From a virus: a stretch of DNA of 64,000 nt. The first letter of the stretch is position 1. Each line of letters opens with the position of its first letter. The notes under the pieces were generated by a model. That model made no database searches. It worked only from the letters and a program-made list of their open reading frames with translations, and was not told where the DNA came from. The DNA lies in the IMG/VR virus record IMGVR_UViG_3300025585_000032, positions 62,001 through 126,000 of that record; one strand, written 5' to 3'. Made by a program: the position numbers and the translations under genes. Shown piece after piece: positions 45,151 to 53,758 of the stretch.

Positions 45151-46630
45151 GAAAATAATCGTTGCAAAAAAGAATGAAGCATACATAATGATCTCTTGCG
45201 AGCGTAGTGTCGCACGGGAAATTTCTGACTACTTCACATTCTATGTTCCAGGATATCAATTTACTCCAGCGTTTCGCAATCGTCTCTGGGACGGCAAGAT
45301 ACGCATGTATGACACTAGAGATTCTACTCTCTATTATGGTCTAATACCGCATCTACAATCTTTTGCCGAAGAACGCAACTACAAGATTATCTTTGATGAC
45401 AAGGTTCTTCAAACAACTTCTTTCTCTTTGCATGAAGCAAAAGAATATGCTGAGTCTTTGCAAATACAAAGCCGCAACAAGGATATTGAGGCTAGAGATT
45501 ATCAAATAGAAGCATTTGCACATTGTATTCGTAATCGTAGACAAATGTTGATATCTCCAACAGCATCAGGTAAATCACTTATTGCATATCTTATCACGCG
45601 ACATATGACAGATCAAGATAAAAAAGGATTGATCATTGTTCCTACGACATCTCTAGTTGAGCAGTTATATACAGATTTCCAAGATTACTCAACGAAAAAT
45701 GGTTGGAGTGTTGAAGATAATATTCATAGAATCTATTCTGGTCGTGAAAAGTCTTCCGATAAACTTGTGACAATATCTACTTGGCAATCTCTATATACTT
45801 TGCCAAAAAACTATTTCAATTATGAATGGGTTATCGGAGACGAAGCACATAACTTCAAGGCCAAGTCGCTCACAACGATCATGACCAATCTAGACAATGC
45901 TTCTCTACGCATTGGCATGACTGGAACACTTGATGGAACAAAGACGCACAAACTTGTTCTTGAAGGTCTGTTTGGTCCTGTACGCAAGACAGTAACCACA
46001 AAAGAACTTATTGACAAGAAACAACTGTCCGACTTTGAGATCAAGTGTCTCGTCCTAAAATATCCAGAAGAGATCTCTCGTCTTCTCAAGGATGCAAAAT
46101 ATATTGACGAGATGAAATATATCGTGACGAGCGATGCACGAAACAAGTTCATTCGGAATCTTGTTCTATCGCTTGAGGGCAATACTCTCATTCTTTTCCA
46201 ATATGTTGACAATCATGGAAAAGGATTGCATAAATTGATTGAAGAAAAAGCTGAAGGTAGAAAAGTCTTTTTTGTCCATGGTGGAACAGAAACGGAAACC
46301 AGAGAAGAGATTCGTGCAATCGTTGAAAAGGAAAACAATGCAATCATAGTTGCATCATATGGCACATTCTCCACTGGTATCAATGTTCGCAATCTTCACA
46401 ACATCATCTTTGCCTCACCATCCAAGAGTCGCATTCGCAATCTGCAGTCCATTGGTCGTGGATTGAGACTTGGTGACAACAAGAAAAAGGCTGTACTTTT
46501 TGATATAGCTGATGATCTACGATACAAGAAACATGAGAACTTTACCTTGAAACATTTCCGGGATCGTGTTAGAATATACAATGAAGAGCGTTTTGAATAC
46601 AAACTATATAACATAGAACTCAAGGTATAA
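45143..46630 (+). CDS. uvsW: Helicase UvsW
   Basis: 495 residues with a GTG start (GTGTCTGAG) inside the end of uvsY. SF2 helicase: Q-like RDYQIEAFAHCI, Walker A SPTASGKSLIAYL, DEAH box (IGDEAHNFK), motif III GMTGTLDG, motif V ASYGTFSTGINVRNL and motif VI QSIGRGLRLG. The N-terminal 100 residues form the small UvsW DNA-binding domain (RNRLWDGKIRMYD). UvsW unwinds branched DNA and R-loops and shifts replication from origin- to recombination-dependent mode. Confidence 0.93.
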   Translation: MSEKIIVAKKNEAYIMISCERSVAREISDYFTFYVPGYQFTPAFRNRLWDGKIRMYDTRDSTLYYGLIPHLQSFAEERNYKIIFDDKVLQTTSFSLHEAKEYAESLQIQSRNKDIEARDYQIEAFAHCIRNRRQMLISPTASGKSLIAYLITRHMTDQDKKGLIIVPTTSLVEQLYTDFQDYSTKNGWSVEDNIHRIYSGREKSSDKLVTISTWQSLYTLPKNYFNYEWVIGDEAHNFKAKSLTTIMTNLDNASLRIGMTGTLDGTKTHKLVLEGLFGPVRKTVTTKELIDKKQLSDFEIKCLVLKYPEEISRLLKDAKYIDEMKYIVTSDARNKFIRNLVLSLEGNTLILFQYVDNHGKGLHKLIEEKAEGRKVFFVHGGTETETREEIRAIVEKENNAIIVASYGTFSTGINVRNLHNIIFASPSKSRIRNLQSIGRGLRLGDNKKKAVLFDIADDLRYKKHENFTLKHFRDRVRIYNEERFEYKLYNIELKV

Positions 46631-46632
46631 CC

Positions 46633-46992
46633 ATGGAAATACTTTATATAAAACTAAAGAATGGTACGGATCTCATCTCCAATACCTCAATAAAGGGAAA
46701 GAATGTTACCCTTGAGAATCCTATGGCTGTGCGTCAATATGCAGATCAGACTGGACGTATTTCTCTTTCATTTCATGAATGGGTACCATCTGATTTCGTG
46801 GATGTATCTTCCTTTGTTATTGATAAGGAAGAAACGCTCATCATCTGCAGCACCTCTGTTAGAATAAAGGAATTCTACAAGGAGTGTATCAAGCCAGCAG
46901 ATACAACAGATGAAGACGGTGAAGAAGCATCAACCGATGCATATTCAAGTCTCATGAAGTTACTGAGTAGTAATAGAAAACTATTGCATTGA
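46633..46992 (+). CDS. Small protein between uvsW and gp55
   Basis: 119 residues. The first 75 residues have the strand order of an Sm-like barrel (LYIKLKNGTDLISNTSIKGK, VTLENPMAVRQY, ISLSFHEWVPSD), followed by an acidic linker and a C-terminal helix (DAYSSLMKLLSSNRK). Genes of this type occur at the same place in cyanophage genomes as uncharacterised proteins. The Sm-like reading is an inference from pattern only; RNA or protein binding is possible. Confidence 0.5.
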   Translation: MEILYIKLKNGTDLISNTSIKGKNVTLENPMAVRQYADQTGRISLSFHEWVPSDFVDVSSFVIDKEETLIICSTSVRIKEFYKECIKPADTTDEDGEEASTDAYSSLMKLLSSNRKLLH

Positions 46993-47045
46993 GCTGAACA
47001 TTACAAATGTACCGCTTTGTCAAGTGAAAGTCAAGAGAAATCGTC

Positions 47046-47621
47046 ATGAAAAAAACCCCATCCAATCACTACATAGATAACAATGAGTTCCTAGCAGTTC
47101 TGGTCAAGTACCAGAAAGATGTGCGAAGAGCAAAACGCAATAAGGAAAACAAACCGCCCATACCAAACTACATAGGCGAATGTTTCATGAAGATTGCGGA
47201 ACATCTATCGTATCGTCCCAACTTTGCGAACTATTCGTATCGTGATGAGATGATAGCCGATGCGATTGAAAATTGTCTCATGTATTTCGAGAACTTTGAT
47301 CCAAAGAAATCAAAGAATCCTTTTGCATACTTCACGCAAATAGTGTATTATGCATTCATTCGTAGAATATCTAAAGAGAAGAAACAACAGTATGTGAAAT
47401 ACAAGTCTTTGGAGAACTCAAGAATATTTGATGAAATTACTGGTGAGGATCTTGAATTATTGGGATCTGAACTCAAATCTAATATCGTCAAAGGTCAAGA
47501 GATCTACGACAACATGGCAGAGTTCATAGAGAACTTTGAACAGACACGCAAGGTAAAGAAAGAAAAGTCGTCCAAGAAAGTAGGAATAGAAAAGTTTTAC
47601 GAAGGAGATACCAATGGCTGA
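47046..47621 (+). CDS. 55: Late transcription sigma factor gp55
   Basis: 191 residues (T4: 185). NNEFLAVLVKYQKDVRRAKR, the helical sigma region 2-like block YSYRDEMIADAIENCLMYFE with NFDPKKSKNPFAYFTQIVYY and AFIRRISKEKKQQ are diagnostic. gp55 replaces sigma70 and reads TATAAATA late promoters, several of which are present here, when tethered to the gp45 clamp. Overlaps the small downstream gene by eight bases. Confidence 0.93.
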   Translation: MKKTPSNHYIDNNEFLAVLVKYQKDVRRAKRNKENKPPIPNYIGECFMKIAEHLSYRPNFANYSYRDEMIADAIENCLMYFENFDPKKSKNPFAYFTQIVYYAFIRRISKEKKQQYVKYKSLENSRIFDEITGEDLELLGSELKSNIVKGQEIYDNMAEFIENFEQTRKVKKEKSSKKVGIEKFYEGDTNG

Positions 47622-47820
47622 ACAGGAGCCACTACCAGCATCAATAGAATACTTGATCAAGAACATGTTGGATTCAAACCAAGATGTGTGGCGTCGTCAA
47701 CCGTTTCGTCAACGTCTTGCCAGAATGCGCGATTTGATTGATGAAAAGATCGTCAAGTATGATGCTGAATATACAAAAGCAAATAAAAATGTGACTCCGT
47801 TCAAGAGAGTATCTAAGTGA
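47614..47820 (+). CDS. Small basic protein between gp55 and gp47
   Basis: 68 residues, overlapping gp55 by eight and gp47 by four bases. IEYLIKNMLDSNQDVWRRQP, FRQRLARMRDLIDEKIVKYD suggest two helices with a basic face. Unrecognised; the tight coupling suggests a real gene of the same operon. Confidence 0.55.
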   Translation: MAEQEPLPASIEYLIKNMLDSNQDVWRRQPFRQRLARMRDLIDEKIVKYDAEYTKANKNVTPFKRVSK

Positions 47821-48884
47821 AGATTGCCATCATCAACGATACTCATGCAGGCGCAAGAAATGACTCTCTTGCGTTTGATGATTATTTTTTTCGTTTTTGG
47901 GATAATGTTTTCTTTCCATACTTGAAAGAGAATAATATCACCACTGTGTTTCATCTTGGCGATATCGTTGATCGGCGCAAGTTCATCAATTATGTGATTC
48001 TCAATCGCTGGAGAAACAAGTTCTTTGGTCGCATGAAAGACATGGATCTCAAGCTGCATGTCTTGGTGGGAAATCACGATGTGCCATACAAGAACACGAA
48101 CGACATCAATGCGATTGAAGAATTGTTTGAACAGAATGAATACATTCAAGTTTATAAAGAACCGCGCGACATAGTTGTCGATGGTGTTGAGATTTGTTTA
48201 TTGCCATGGATCAATGTCGAGAATCATCAGAGAACAGTTGAGCATATCAAGTCCAGTAGAGCACAGATAGCATTTGGGCATCTGGAGATTGCTGGATTTG
48301 AAATGGATCGTGGTAATATTTGCCATGATGGCATGAGTCGTTCCGTGTTCGACAAGTTTGAAACTGTATTGTCTGGTCATTTTCATCACAAGTCATCAGA
48401 TGGTCATATCACATATCTCGGAAATCAATATCAAATGACATGGGCAGACTATGGTGACAAGCGTGGCTTTCATGTGTTTGATACAAACACCAGAGAGTTG
48501 TCATTTGTAGAAAATCCATATCAGATGTTCTACAAGATATCATATGACGACAAGAGTGATTTGGACTTTGATAAGTTGAAGACGATTGATTTTTCACAAT
48601 ATTCTGGAACATATGTGAAAGTATTGGTGCTAAACAAGACCAATCCATTTCTATTTGAGAGATTCATGCAGAAGTTGACTGATGCTGCACCATTGGACAT
48701 AAGCATCGTGGAAGACTTTTCCGAATTGACAAATGGTGCTGATGACGATATAATAAATGAAGGTGAAGATACGATGACCATACTAGACAAGTATGTAGAC
48801 GGTCTTCAAATGGAATCATCGGACAAACTCAAGTCTATTCTTAGAGAGTTGTATCTTGAAGCGGTAAATTTGGAAAAAGTATGA
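47817..48884 (+). CDS. 47: Recombination nuclease subunit gp47 (Mre11/SbcD-like)
   Basis: 355 residues from a GTG start overlapping the previous stop (GTGA). Metallophosphoesterase motifs: IINDTHAGARND, FHLGDIVDRR, VLVGNHDVPY, FGHLEIAGFEM and SGHFHHKS. With gp46 it processes double-strand ends for recombination-dependent replication and host DNA breakdown. Overlaps gp46 by four bases. Confidence 0.93.
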   Translation: MKIAIINDTHAGARNDSLAFDDYFFRFWDNVFFPYLKENNITTVFHLGDIVDRRKFINYVILNRWRNKFFGRMKDMDLKLHVLVGNHDVPYKNTNDINAIEELFEQNEYIQVYKEPRDIVVDGVEICLLPWINVENHQRTVEHIKSSRAQIAFGHLEIAGFEMDRGNICHDGMSRSVFDKFETVLSGHFHHKSSDGHITYLGNQYQMTWADYGDKRGFHVFDTNTRELSFVENPYQMFYKISYDDKSDLDFDKLKTIDFSQYSGTYVKVLVLNKTNPFLFERFMQKLTDAAPLDISIVEDFSELTNGADDDIINEGEDTMTILDKYVDGLQMESSDKLKSILRELYLEAVNLEKV

Positions 48885-50596
48885 TCTTCTTTGAAACCAT
48901 CCGTTGGAAGAACTTTCTCAGTACGGGAAACGACTTCACGGAGATAAAACTCAACAAGTCATCCACGACATTGATCGTGGGTAACAACGGTAGCGGAAAG
49001 TCAACACTCTTGGATGCGTTGACTTTCGCGCTATTTGGTAAGCCATTTCGTGGCATCAACAAACCAGGGCTATTGAATAGCGTCAATGAAAAAGACTGTG
49101 TTGTAGAGATTGAGTTCAAGATCGGAAAAAAGTCATACAAGATTGTTCGTGGCATAAAGCCGGGGAAATTTGAAATCTATTGCGACGATCAACTTGTCAA
49201 TCAGGATGCTTCATCCAGAGACTACCAAGAACACCTGGAGAAGTTCATTCTCAAGATGAATTTCAAATCGTTCACGCAGATCGTTGTTCTTGGCTCATCT
49301 ACATTCGTGCCATTCATGCAGTTGTCTGCATCTGATCGTCGTGCAATCATTGAAGATCTTTTGGATATTCAAATCTTTTCGTCCATGAATGCTGTGCTCA
49401 AGCAGAAACTTGTTGCACTCAAGGACATGATGAATGATGTCTCACATCGTCGTGAATTGACTAAGGTGAAGATTGAATCGACCAAGAAGTTGATTGAAGA
49501 ATTGGACAATACAAATGTTATTCAGATTGAAAAGATCAATCGTGATATTGCAAATAGCAATGTTCAAATAACAACATTGACAACTGAATACAATGATCTT
49601 CAGGCTGAGATTGAAGAATTGAGCAAGTCAATCTCTGACGAGAGAAAGACAAACAACAAGTTGTCCAAACTAAATGATCTATCGGTCAAGATCAACTACA
49701 ATATCTCAAAGACTCAAACCGATATTGATTTCTATCATGAAAATGATAATTGTCCAACATGTCGTCAATCAATTGAAGAAGACTTCAAGGCCGAACAAAT
49801 CAAGTCGTATGACGAGAAGATTCTGGAGTACAAAAGAGGTCTCGGCGATATTGACAAGGAAATGAAGAAGGTCAATGATAGGATTGACGAGATAAAGAAG
49901 ATTGCAAAGAAGATAGTTGACAAGTCGTCGGAAATGCACAAGAAAACTGCAACCATAACTGCTGTTCGTGGTTATATTGATCGTCTTGTCAAGGACAAGG
50001 AAAACATTGAAACCAATAGAACGATTGATACTACGCACACGGATGACTTGAAGAACTTGGAAAACAAGTTGTTGGAACTTGATGAAGAAGAAAAGAAGAT
50101 CGTGAATGACAAGCATCATCACGAACAAGTTGCCATTCTTCTAAAAGATAGTGGCATCAAGACAAAGATCATCAAGCAATATTTGCCAATCATGAACAAG
50201 CTGATCAACAAGTATTTGGCTTCGATGGAATTCTTTGTCAACTTCAACATCAATGAGAACTTTGAGGAAGTCATCAAGAGTCGTCATCGTGACGAATTCT
50301 CCTATGAGAATTTTTCTGAAGGCGAGAAGCAGAAGATTGATTTGTCGCTATTGTTCACTTGGCGCGCGATAGCAAAGATGAAGAATAGTGTTAGCACCAA
50401 TCTTCTTGTGTTGGACGAGATCTTTGATAGTTCTCTGGATTCAAATGGTACGGAAGAACTTCTAAAGATCTTGAATTCCATAAGCACGGATACGAATGTA
50501 TTTGTGATCTCACACAAGGGTGATATTCTTTTTGACAAGTTTAGATCAGTTGTTAGATTTGAAAAGGTAAATAACTTCTCAAGGATAATGAAATGA
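48881..50596 (+). CDS. 46: Recombination nuclease subunit gp46 (Rad50/SbcC-like)
   Basis: 571 residues (T4: 560). Walker A VGNNGSGKSTLLDAL, Q-loop region (VVLGSSTFVPFMQLS), long coiled coils on both sides of a zinc hook (NDNCPTCRQS), ABC signature FSEGEKQKIDLSLLF and Walker B LLVLDEIFDSSLD. ATPase partner of gp47. The order gp55, small gene, gp47, gp46 is compact with overlapping starts throughout. Confidence 0.94.
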   Translation: MIFFETIRWKNFLSTGNDFTEIKLNKSSTTLIVGNNGSGKSTLLDALTFALFGKPFRGINKPGLLNSVNEKDCVVEIEFKIGKKSYKIVRGIKPGKFEIYCDDQLVNQDASSRDYQEHLEKFILKMNFKSFTQIVVLGSSTFVPFMQLSASDRRAIIEDLLDIQIFSSMNAVLKQKLVALKDMMNDVSHRRELTKVKIESTKKLIEELDNTNVIQIEKINRDIANSNVQITTLTTEYNDLQAEIEELSKSISDERKTNNKLSKLNDLSVKINYNISKTQTDIDFYHENDNCPTCRQSIEEDFKAEQIKSYDEKILEYKRGLGDIDKEMKKVNDRIDEIKKIAKKIVDKSSEMHKKTATITAVRGYIDRLVKDKENIETNRTIDTTHTDDLKNLENKLLELDEEEKKIVNDKHHHEQVAILLKDSGIKTKIIKQYLPIMNKLINKYLASMEFFVNFNINENFEEVIKSRHRDEFSYENFSEGEKQKIDLSLLFTWRAIAKMKNSVSTNLLVLDEIFDSSLDSNGTEELLKILNSISTDTNVFVISHKGDILFDKFRSVVRFEKVNNFSRIMK

Positions 50597-50937
50597 CATC
50601 AAATATTGATTGGACTTCGCCCCGGGCGACACTTCAAACTTATCAAGACTTTGCTAAAGGCAATGATCGGTTTGAGTCTTTGACTGTCGACACAAAGATG
50701 ATTACTGTTACGCACAAGGTTACTGAATTTGAAGATATAACAAAAGATGAAAAGCGTTATGAACAATACATCAAGGAAAAAATGGCACTTGAGATTGCCA
50801 ATTTGATCTTGAAAGACGATCTTGTTTTGTTTACGAAACAAAACGATGTTGCAACATACACAAAAACATATCGTGCGCGAGCATTCTTGGCAAACAAAGA
50901 TATTGTATCTATTCTCGTAAAGTCCGATATAAAATAA
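50593..50937 (+). CDS. Unknown small protein after gp46
   Basis: 114 residues, start overlapping the gp46 stop (ATGA). SLTVDTKMITVTHKVTEFED followed by EQYIKEKMALEIANLILKDD and TYTKTYRARAFLANKDI suggest a strand-helix-strand domain. Position and shape match uncharacterised proteins found downstream of gp46 in marine T4-like phages. No function assigned. Confidence 0.55.
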   Translation: MTSNIDWTSPRATLQTYQDFAKGNDRFESLTVDTKMITVTHKVTEFEDITKDEKRYEQYIKEKMALEIANLILKDDLVLFTKQNDVATYTKTYRARAFLANKDIVSILVKSDIK

Positions 50938-50950
50938 AGGAAAGTAAAAA

Positions 50951-51526
50951 ATGATAGAAGGTGGTATGCTAAAAATCAATACGGCGGCGCAAACGATTCG
51001 TCCGTATGAAATCTATGATCTTGTGAAATCAACTGATCCAGTTCTCAAGCAAATCTGCAAGCCATTTGATTTTGCAAATCCCCCTATTGATCCAATTCAT
51101 CTCTCATCGTCTTTGTTTGAGACGATGTTCAAGCATAGTGGTCTTGGATTGTCTGCGCCACAAGTTGGAATACCATATCGTGTATTTGTCATTGGATATG
51201 ATAACACGAACAAGCAAGTGTTTTTCAATCCAGAGATCATTGAGAAATCAGAGCGTGAAGACGATCATCTTGAAGGATGCTTATCATTCAAAAGATTGTT
51301 TTTCAAGATTTCTCGTCCGCAAGAAATCAAGATCAAGTATCAGCATGTTAGCGGCAAATGGGATGAAACTAAGTTCGTAGGCTTGACCGCTAGATGTATT
51401 CAGCATGAGATGGATCATCTTGATGGCATTTGTTTTACGGATAGAGTTGGTAAGACAACTCTTATGATGGCAAGAGAAAAAGAACGCAAATTGAGAATAA
51501 AGATGACCAGAGATGCTAGAAAGTGA
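50951..51526 (+). CDS. def: Peptide deformylase
   Basis: 191 residues. All three deformylase motifs are present: GLGLSAPQVG (64-73), EGCLS (108-112) and QHEMDHLDG (151-159), giving the Cys-His-His metal site with catalytic Glu153. The enzyme removes the N-formyl group from nascent proteins. Deformylase genes are frequent in cyanophages, where they are thought to aid host protein turnover during infection. The enzyme could start at Met6; the ATG at 50951 has an AAAGGAAAG Shine-Dalgarno. Confidence 0.9.
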   Translation: MIEGGMLKINTAAQTIRPYEIYDLVKSTDPVLKQICKPFDFANPPIDPIHLSSSLFETMFKHSGLGLSAPQVGIPYRVFVIGYDNTNKQVFFNPEIIEKSEREDDHLEGCLSFKRLFFKISRPQEIKIKYQHVSGKWDETKFVGLTARCIQHEMDHLDGICFTDRVGKTTLMMAREKERKLRIKMTRDARK

Positions 51527-51719
51527 TTGGAGATACTGGGAGAAGCATGACATGAAAGATAGTGAGTTTCTTTTTTGGTTGAGAGATAGACTCATCAATG
51601 TCTACGGTGAAGATCCACATATCGACTATGTTCAAAAACTATATTCCATAGCCAGAAAAGTGGAAGATGATGAGAACTATTGGAATAGAGTAATAGATAG
51701 TTCTAGACAAACAGACTAA
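51513..51719 (+). CDS. Small acidic protein after deformylase
   Basis: 68 residues, overlapping the deformylase gene by 14 bases. Rich in Trp, Tyr and acidic residues (DWRYWEKHDMKDSEFLFWLR, YGEDPHIDYVQKLY). Helical, soluble, unrecognised. Its last codons contain the -35 box of the promoter for the modification cassette. Confidence 0.5.
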   Translation: MLESDWRYWEKHDMKDSEFLFWLRDRLINVYGEDPHIDYVQKLYSIARKVEDDENYWNRVIDSSRQTD

Positions 51720-51732
51720 ATCATGTTATGAT
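51704..51732 (+). promoter_or_regulatory. Sigma70-like promoter of the modification cassette
   Basis: TAGACA at 51704-51709, 17-base spacer, TATGAT at 51727-51732; each hexamer differs from consensus at one base. The -10 also forms one arm of a small inverted repeat TATGAT/ATCATA (51727-51746) with an eight-base loop. The cassette start codon is 24 bases after the -10. Confidence 0.65.
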
Positions 51733-51756
51733 TGTTTTTTATCATAGGATATCGTG

Positions 51757-52989
51757 ATGTACCAAAAATATACCGTTGATGATGTAAAGAAGTCTTCCGC
51801 TCGTAAATTGTTCAATGTGATTTCCACGTTTGCTGGCGGCGGTGGCTCTTCTACTGGATATCGTCTTGCTGGTGGTAATATCATCGCAATCAATGAATTC
51901 GTTGAAGAAGCAATCAAGACATACTCAACGAACTTTCCTGACACCAAGATCATACCCGGCGACATCAAGAAATTGACTGCAAAAGACTTTCTTGATACAG
52001 CTGGACTCAAGCCTGGCGAACTTGATATTCTTGATGGATCTCCACCGTGTTCAGCATTCTCTGTTGCAGGTAAGCGCGAGAAGGGTTGGGCTGGACATGT
52101 CACAGATACACGCAAGTCATACTTTGACGATGATGGTAATATCATTGAAGAAGGCGAACTTCTTGTTCAAGAAGGTATCAAGAAGTACTCTGATGGCAAG
52201 ACCGTAGAAGCCATTGAAGATCTATTTTTGGAATTCATTCGTATCGCAAAAGAGATCAAGCCAAAGGTAATCGTTGCCGAGAACGTCAAAGGCATCACGT
52301 TTGGTGAAGCCAAAAGCAAACTATATGAGTTTGTCAATTCGTTTGAAAAGATTGGATATCAAGTTACATATCAGGTATTGAATGCAGCAGATTTTGGTGT
52401 GCCACAAGCAAGAGAGCGTACTCTATTTGTCTGCATACGCGAAGATGTATGTGATGCAATTGGCTTGAACTTCCTCAATATTCACTCTACTGTTTTTCCT
52501 AATGCAACATATGCAAAGCACATATCTTTGCGCGAGGCAATTGAAGACATAGAGAATGATCCGAACGAATTGCAGGAACTCTATGACTATGTGCAAAATG
52601 GCTTTCAAAAAGATTGGATCACGAAACTACCTTTCAATCCAACAAGACATACAAAGCCATCGGACAAGGAATTTCGCGATTGGAATCCCAAGGCATCATG
52701 CTTCAACATGATTCGCCCATGTCCAGATCTTCCGTCTCCAACTTTGACTCAGCGCGGACAACAGAAGTCCGTATCTGGCGTGTTTCACTATGCCGAGAAT
52801 AGAAAGTTCACGATCAAGGAATTGAAGCGTATCATGAGTCTACCCGAAGACTTTGTTCTTACAGGCACGTTTGATCAACAGGCTGAGAGAATTGGACGCA
52901 TGGTTGCACCAAAGATGATGGCTGCTCTTGCAGGTAGCATCTATGAAAATGTTTTGAAGCCATATAATGATAGCCAAGTTACTAAGTGA
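51757..52989 (+). CDS. Cytosine-C5 DNA methyltransferase with motif X Asn-to-Arg; predicted Cx-SAM user
   Basis: 410 residues. All C5-methyltransferase motifs are visible: motif I FAGGGG (25-30), motif IV GSPPCSAFS with catalytic Cys98, motif VI ENV (175-177), motif VIII QARER (217-221), and a target-recognition region of about 130 residues. In motif X the usual Gly-Asn-x-Val reads IGRMVAP, with Arg381 (codon CGC at 52897-52899) instead of Asn. In M.MpeI, as I recall, engineered basic residues at this Asn permit carboxy-SAM use. The downstream overlapping genes include a carboxy-SAM synthase homologue, so I infer it writes 5-carboxymethylcytosine rather than plain 5-methylcytosine. A GTG three bases upstream is an alternative start. 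Confidence 0.9.
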   Translation: MYQKYTVDDVKKSSARKLFNVISTFAGGGGSSTGYRLAGGNIIAINEFVEEAIKTYSTNFPDTKIIPGDIKKLTAKDFLDTAGLKPGELDILDGSPPCSAFSVAGKREKGWAGHVTDTRKSYFDDDGNIIEEGELLVQEGIKKYSDGKTVEAIEDLFLEFIRIAKEIKPKVIVAENVKGITFGEAKSKLYEFVNSFEKIGYQVTYQVLNAADFGVPQARERTLFVCIREDVCDAIGLNFLNIHSTVFPNATYAKHISLREAIEDIENDPNELQELYDYVQNGFQKDWITKLPFNPTRHTKPSDKEFRDWNPKASCFNMIRPCPDLPSPTLTQRGQQKSVSGVFHYAENRKFTIKELKRIMSLPEDFVLTGTFDQQAERIGRMVAPKMMAALAGSIYENVLKPYNDSQVTK

Positions 52990-53758
52990 AGAAATAGAAA
53001 AAGCATCAAACGATATCAACGTCGCTGTACTTTTGTCTGGCGGCGTTGATAGCATTTCTGTGGCATTAGCAGCACATCGTGTTGGTAAGAAGATTACTGC
53101 ATACACGTTTCATCTAAAAGACCAGCCGACATATGATGCAAGTAAAGCACAAGAAATAAGTAAGATCATGGGTTGGTCGTGCAAGACGATTGAAATTCCT
53201 GTTGACAATGTTATACGGGATTTCATTCGCCTTCGTCGTGAAGTAGATTGTCAGAAGAAGACACACTATGAATGCTGCTTTCCTTTTCTATATGTCTATC
53301 CGCAAATAGAAGAGAAAGAAGTGCTTAGTGGATGGGCTGCCGATGGTTACTATGGCGTATCCAAGAAAGCCAATCTACACTACAAGCATACGATGGAAAA
53401 GTTCAACGAATTTCGTGAAGATTATTTTCTGCTTGATCACTGTGCTGGCTATCTTTGGCACAAGAGGATTGCTGATATGCACAACAAGATCTTTATCACA
53501 CCATATCTAACCGAGCCAGTAAAACAGTTTTTTTGGACCAAAGACTGGTATGAATTGAATCAGCCATTTCAGAAACACCATGTAGTAGAAGCATTTGATG
53601 AATTTTCTAGATTTGGTGCCGTAAAGAAACACATCAATCTGCAATTGGGCTCAGGTGTTGACAAACTGTTTGAATCTGTTATAATACCTGACAAGACGAT
53701 CAACTATCGTAATAGAAAACGCATCATGGATATTTGCAAGGATTGGAGAAATAGATGA
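52967..53758 (+). CDS. Asparagine synthetase-like PP-loop ligase
   Basis: 263 residues. PP-loop SGGVDS at 24-29 after a VAVLL strand, and a second ATP-site motif SGWAADGYYG (121-130) at the position of the SGxGxDExxGGY motif of asparagine and beta-lactam synthetases. These enzymes adenylate a carboxylate and then add ammonia or an amine. There is no N-terminal glutaminase domain, so nitrogen would come from free ammonia, a separate amidase or another amine. It overlaps the methyltransferase by 23 bases and the CmoA-like gene by four. In this context the natural substrate could be the carboxymethyl group on DNA; that is inference. Confidence 0.75.
   Translation: MIAKLLSEEIEKASNDINVAVLLSGGVDSISVALAAHRVGKKITAYTFHLKDQPTYDASKAQEISKIMGWSCKTIEIPVDNVIRDFIRLRREVDCQKKTHYECCFPFLYVYPQIEEKEVLSGWAADGYYGVSKKANLHYKHTMEKFNEFREDYFLLDHCAGYLWHKRIADMHNKIFITPYLTEPVKQFFWTKDWYELNQPFQKHHVVEAFDEFSRFGAVKKHINLQLGSGVDKLFESVIIPDKTINYRNRKRIMDICKDWRNR

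Noticed and set aside
51757-52989. Ordinary restriction-modification methyltransferase
   Set aside because: No restriction endonuclease gene lies nearby, and the motif X Arg plus the overlapping CmoA-like gene give a more specific explanation. Plain protective methylation remains possible.
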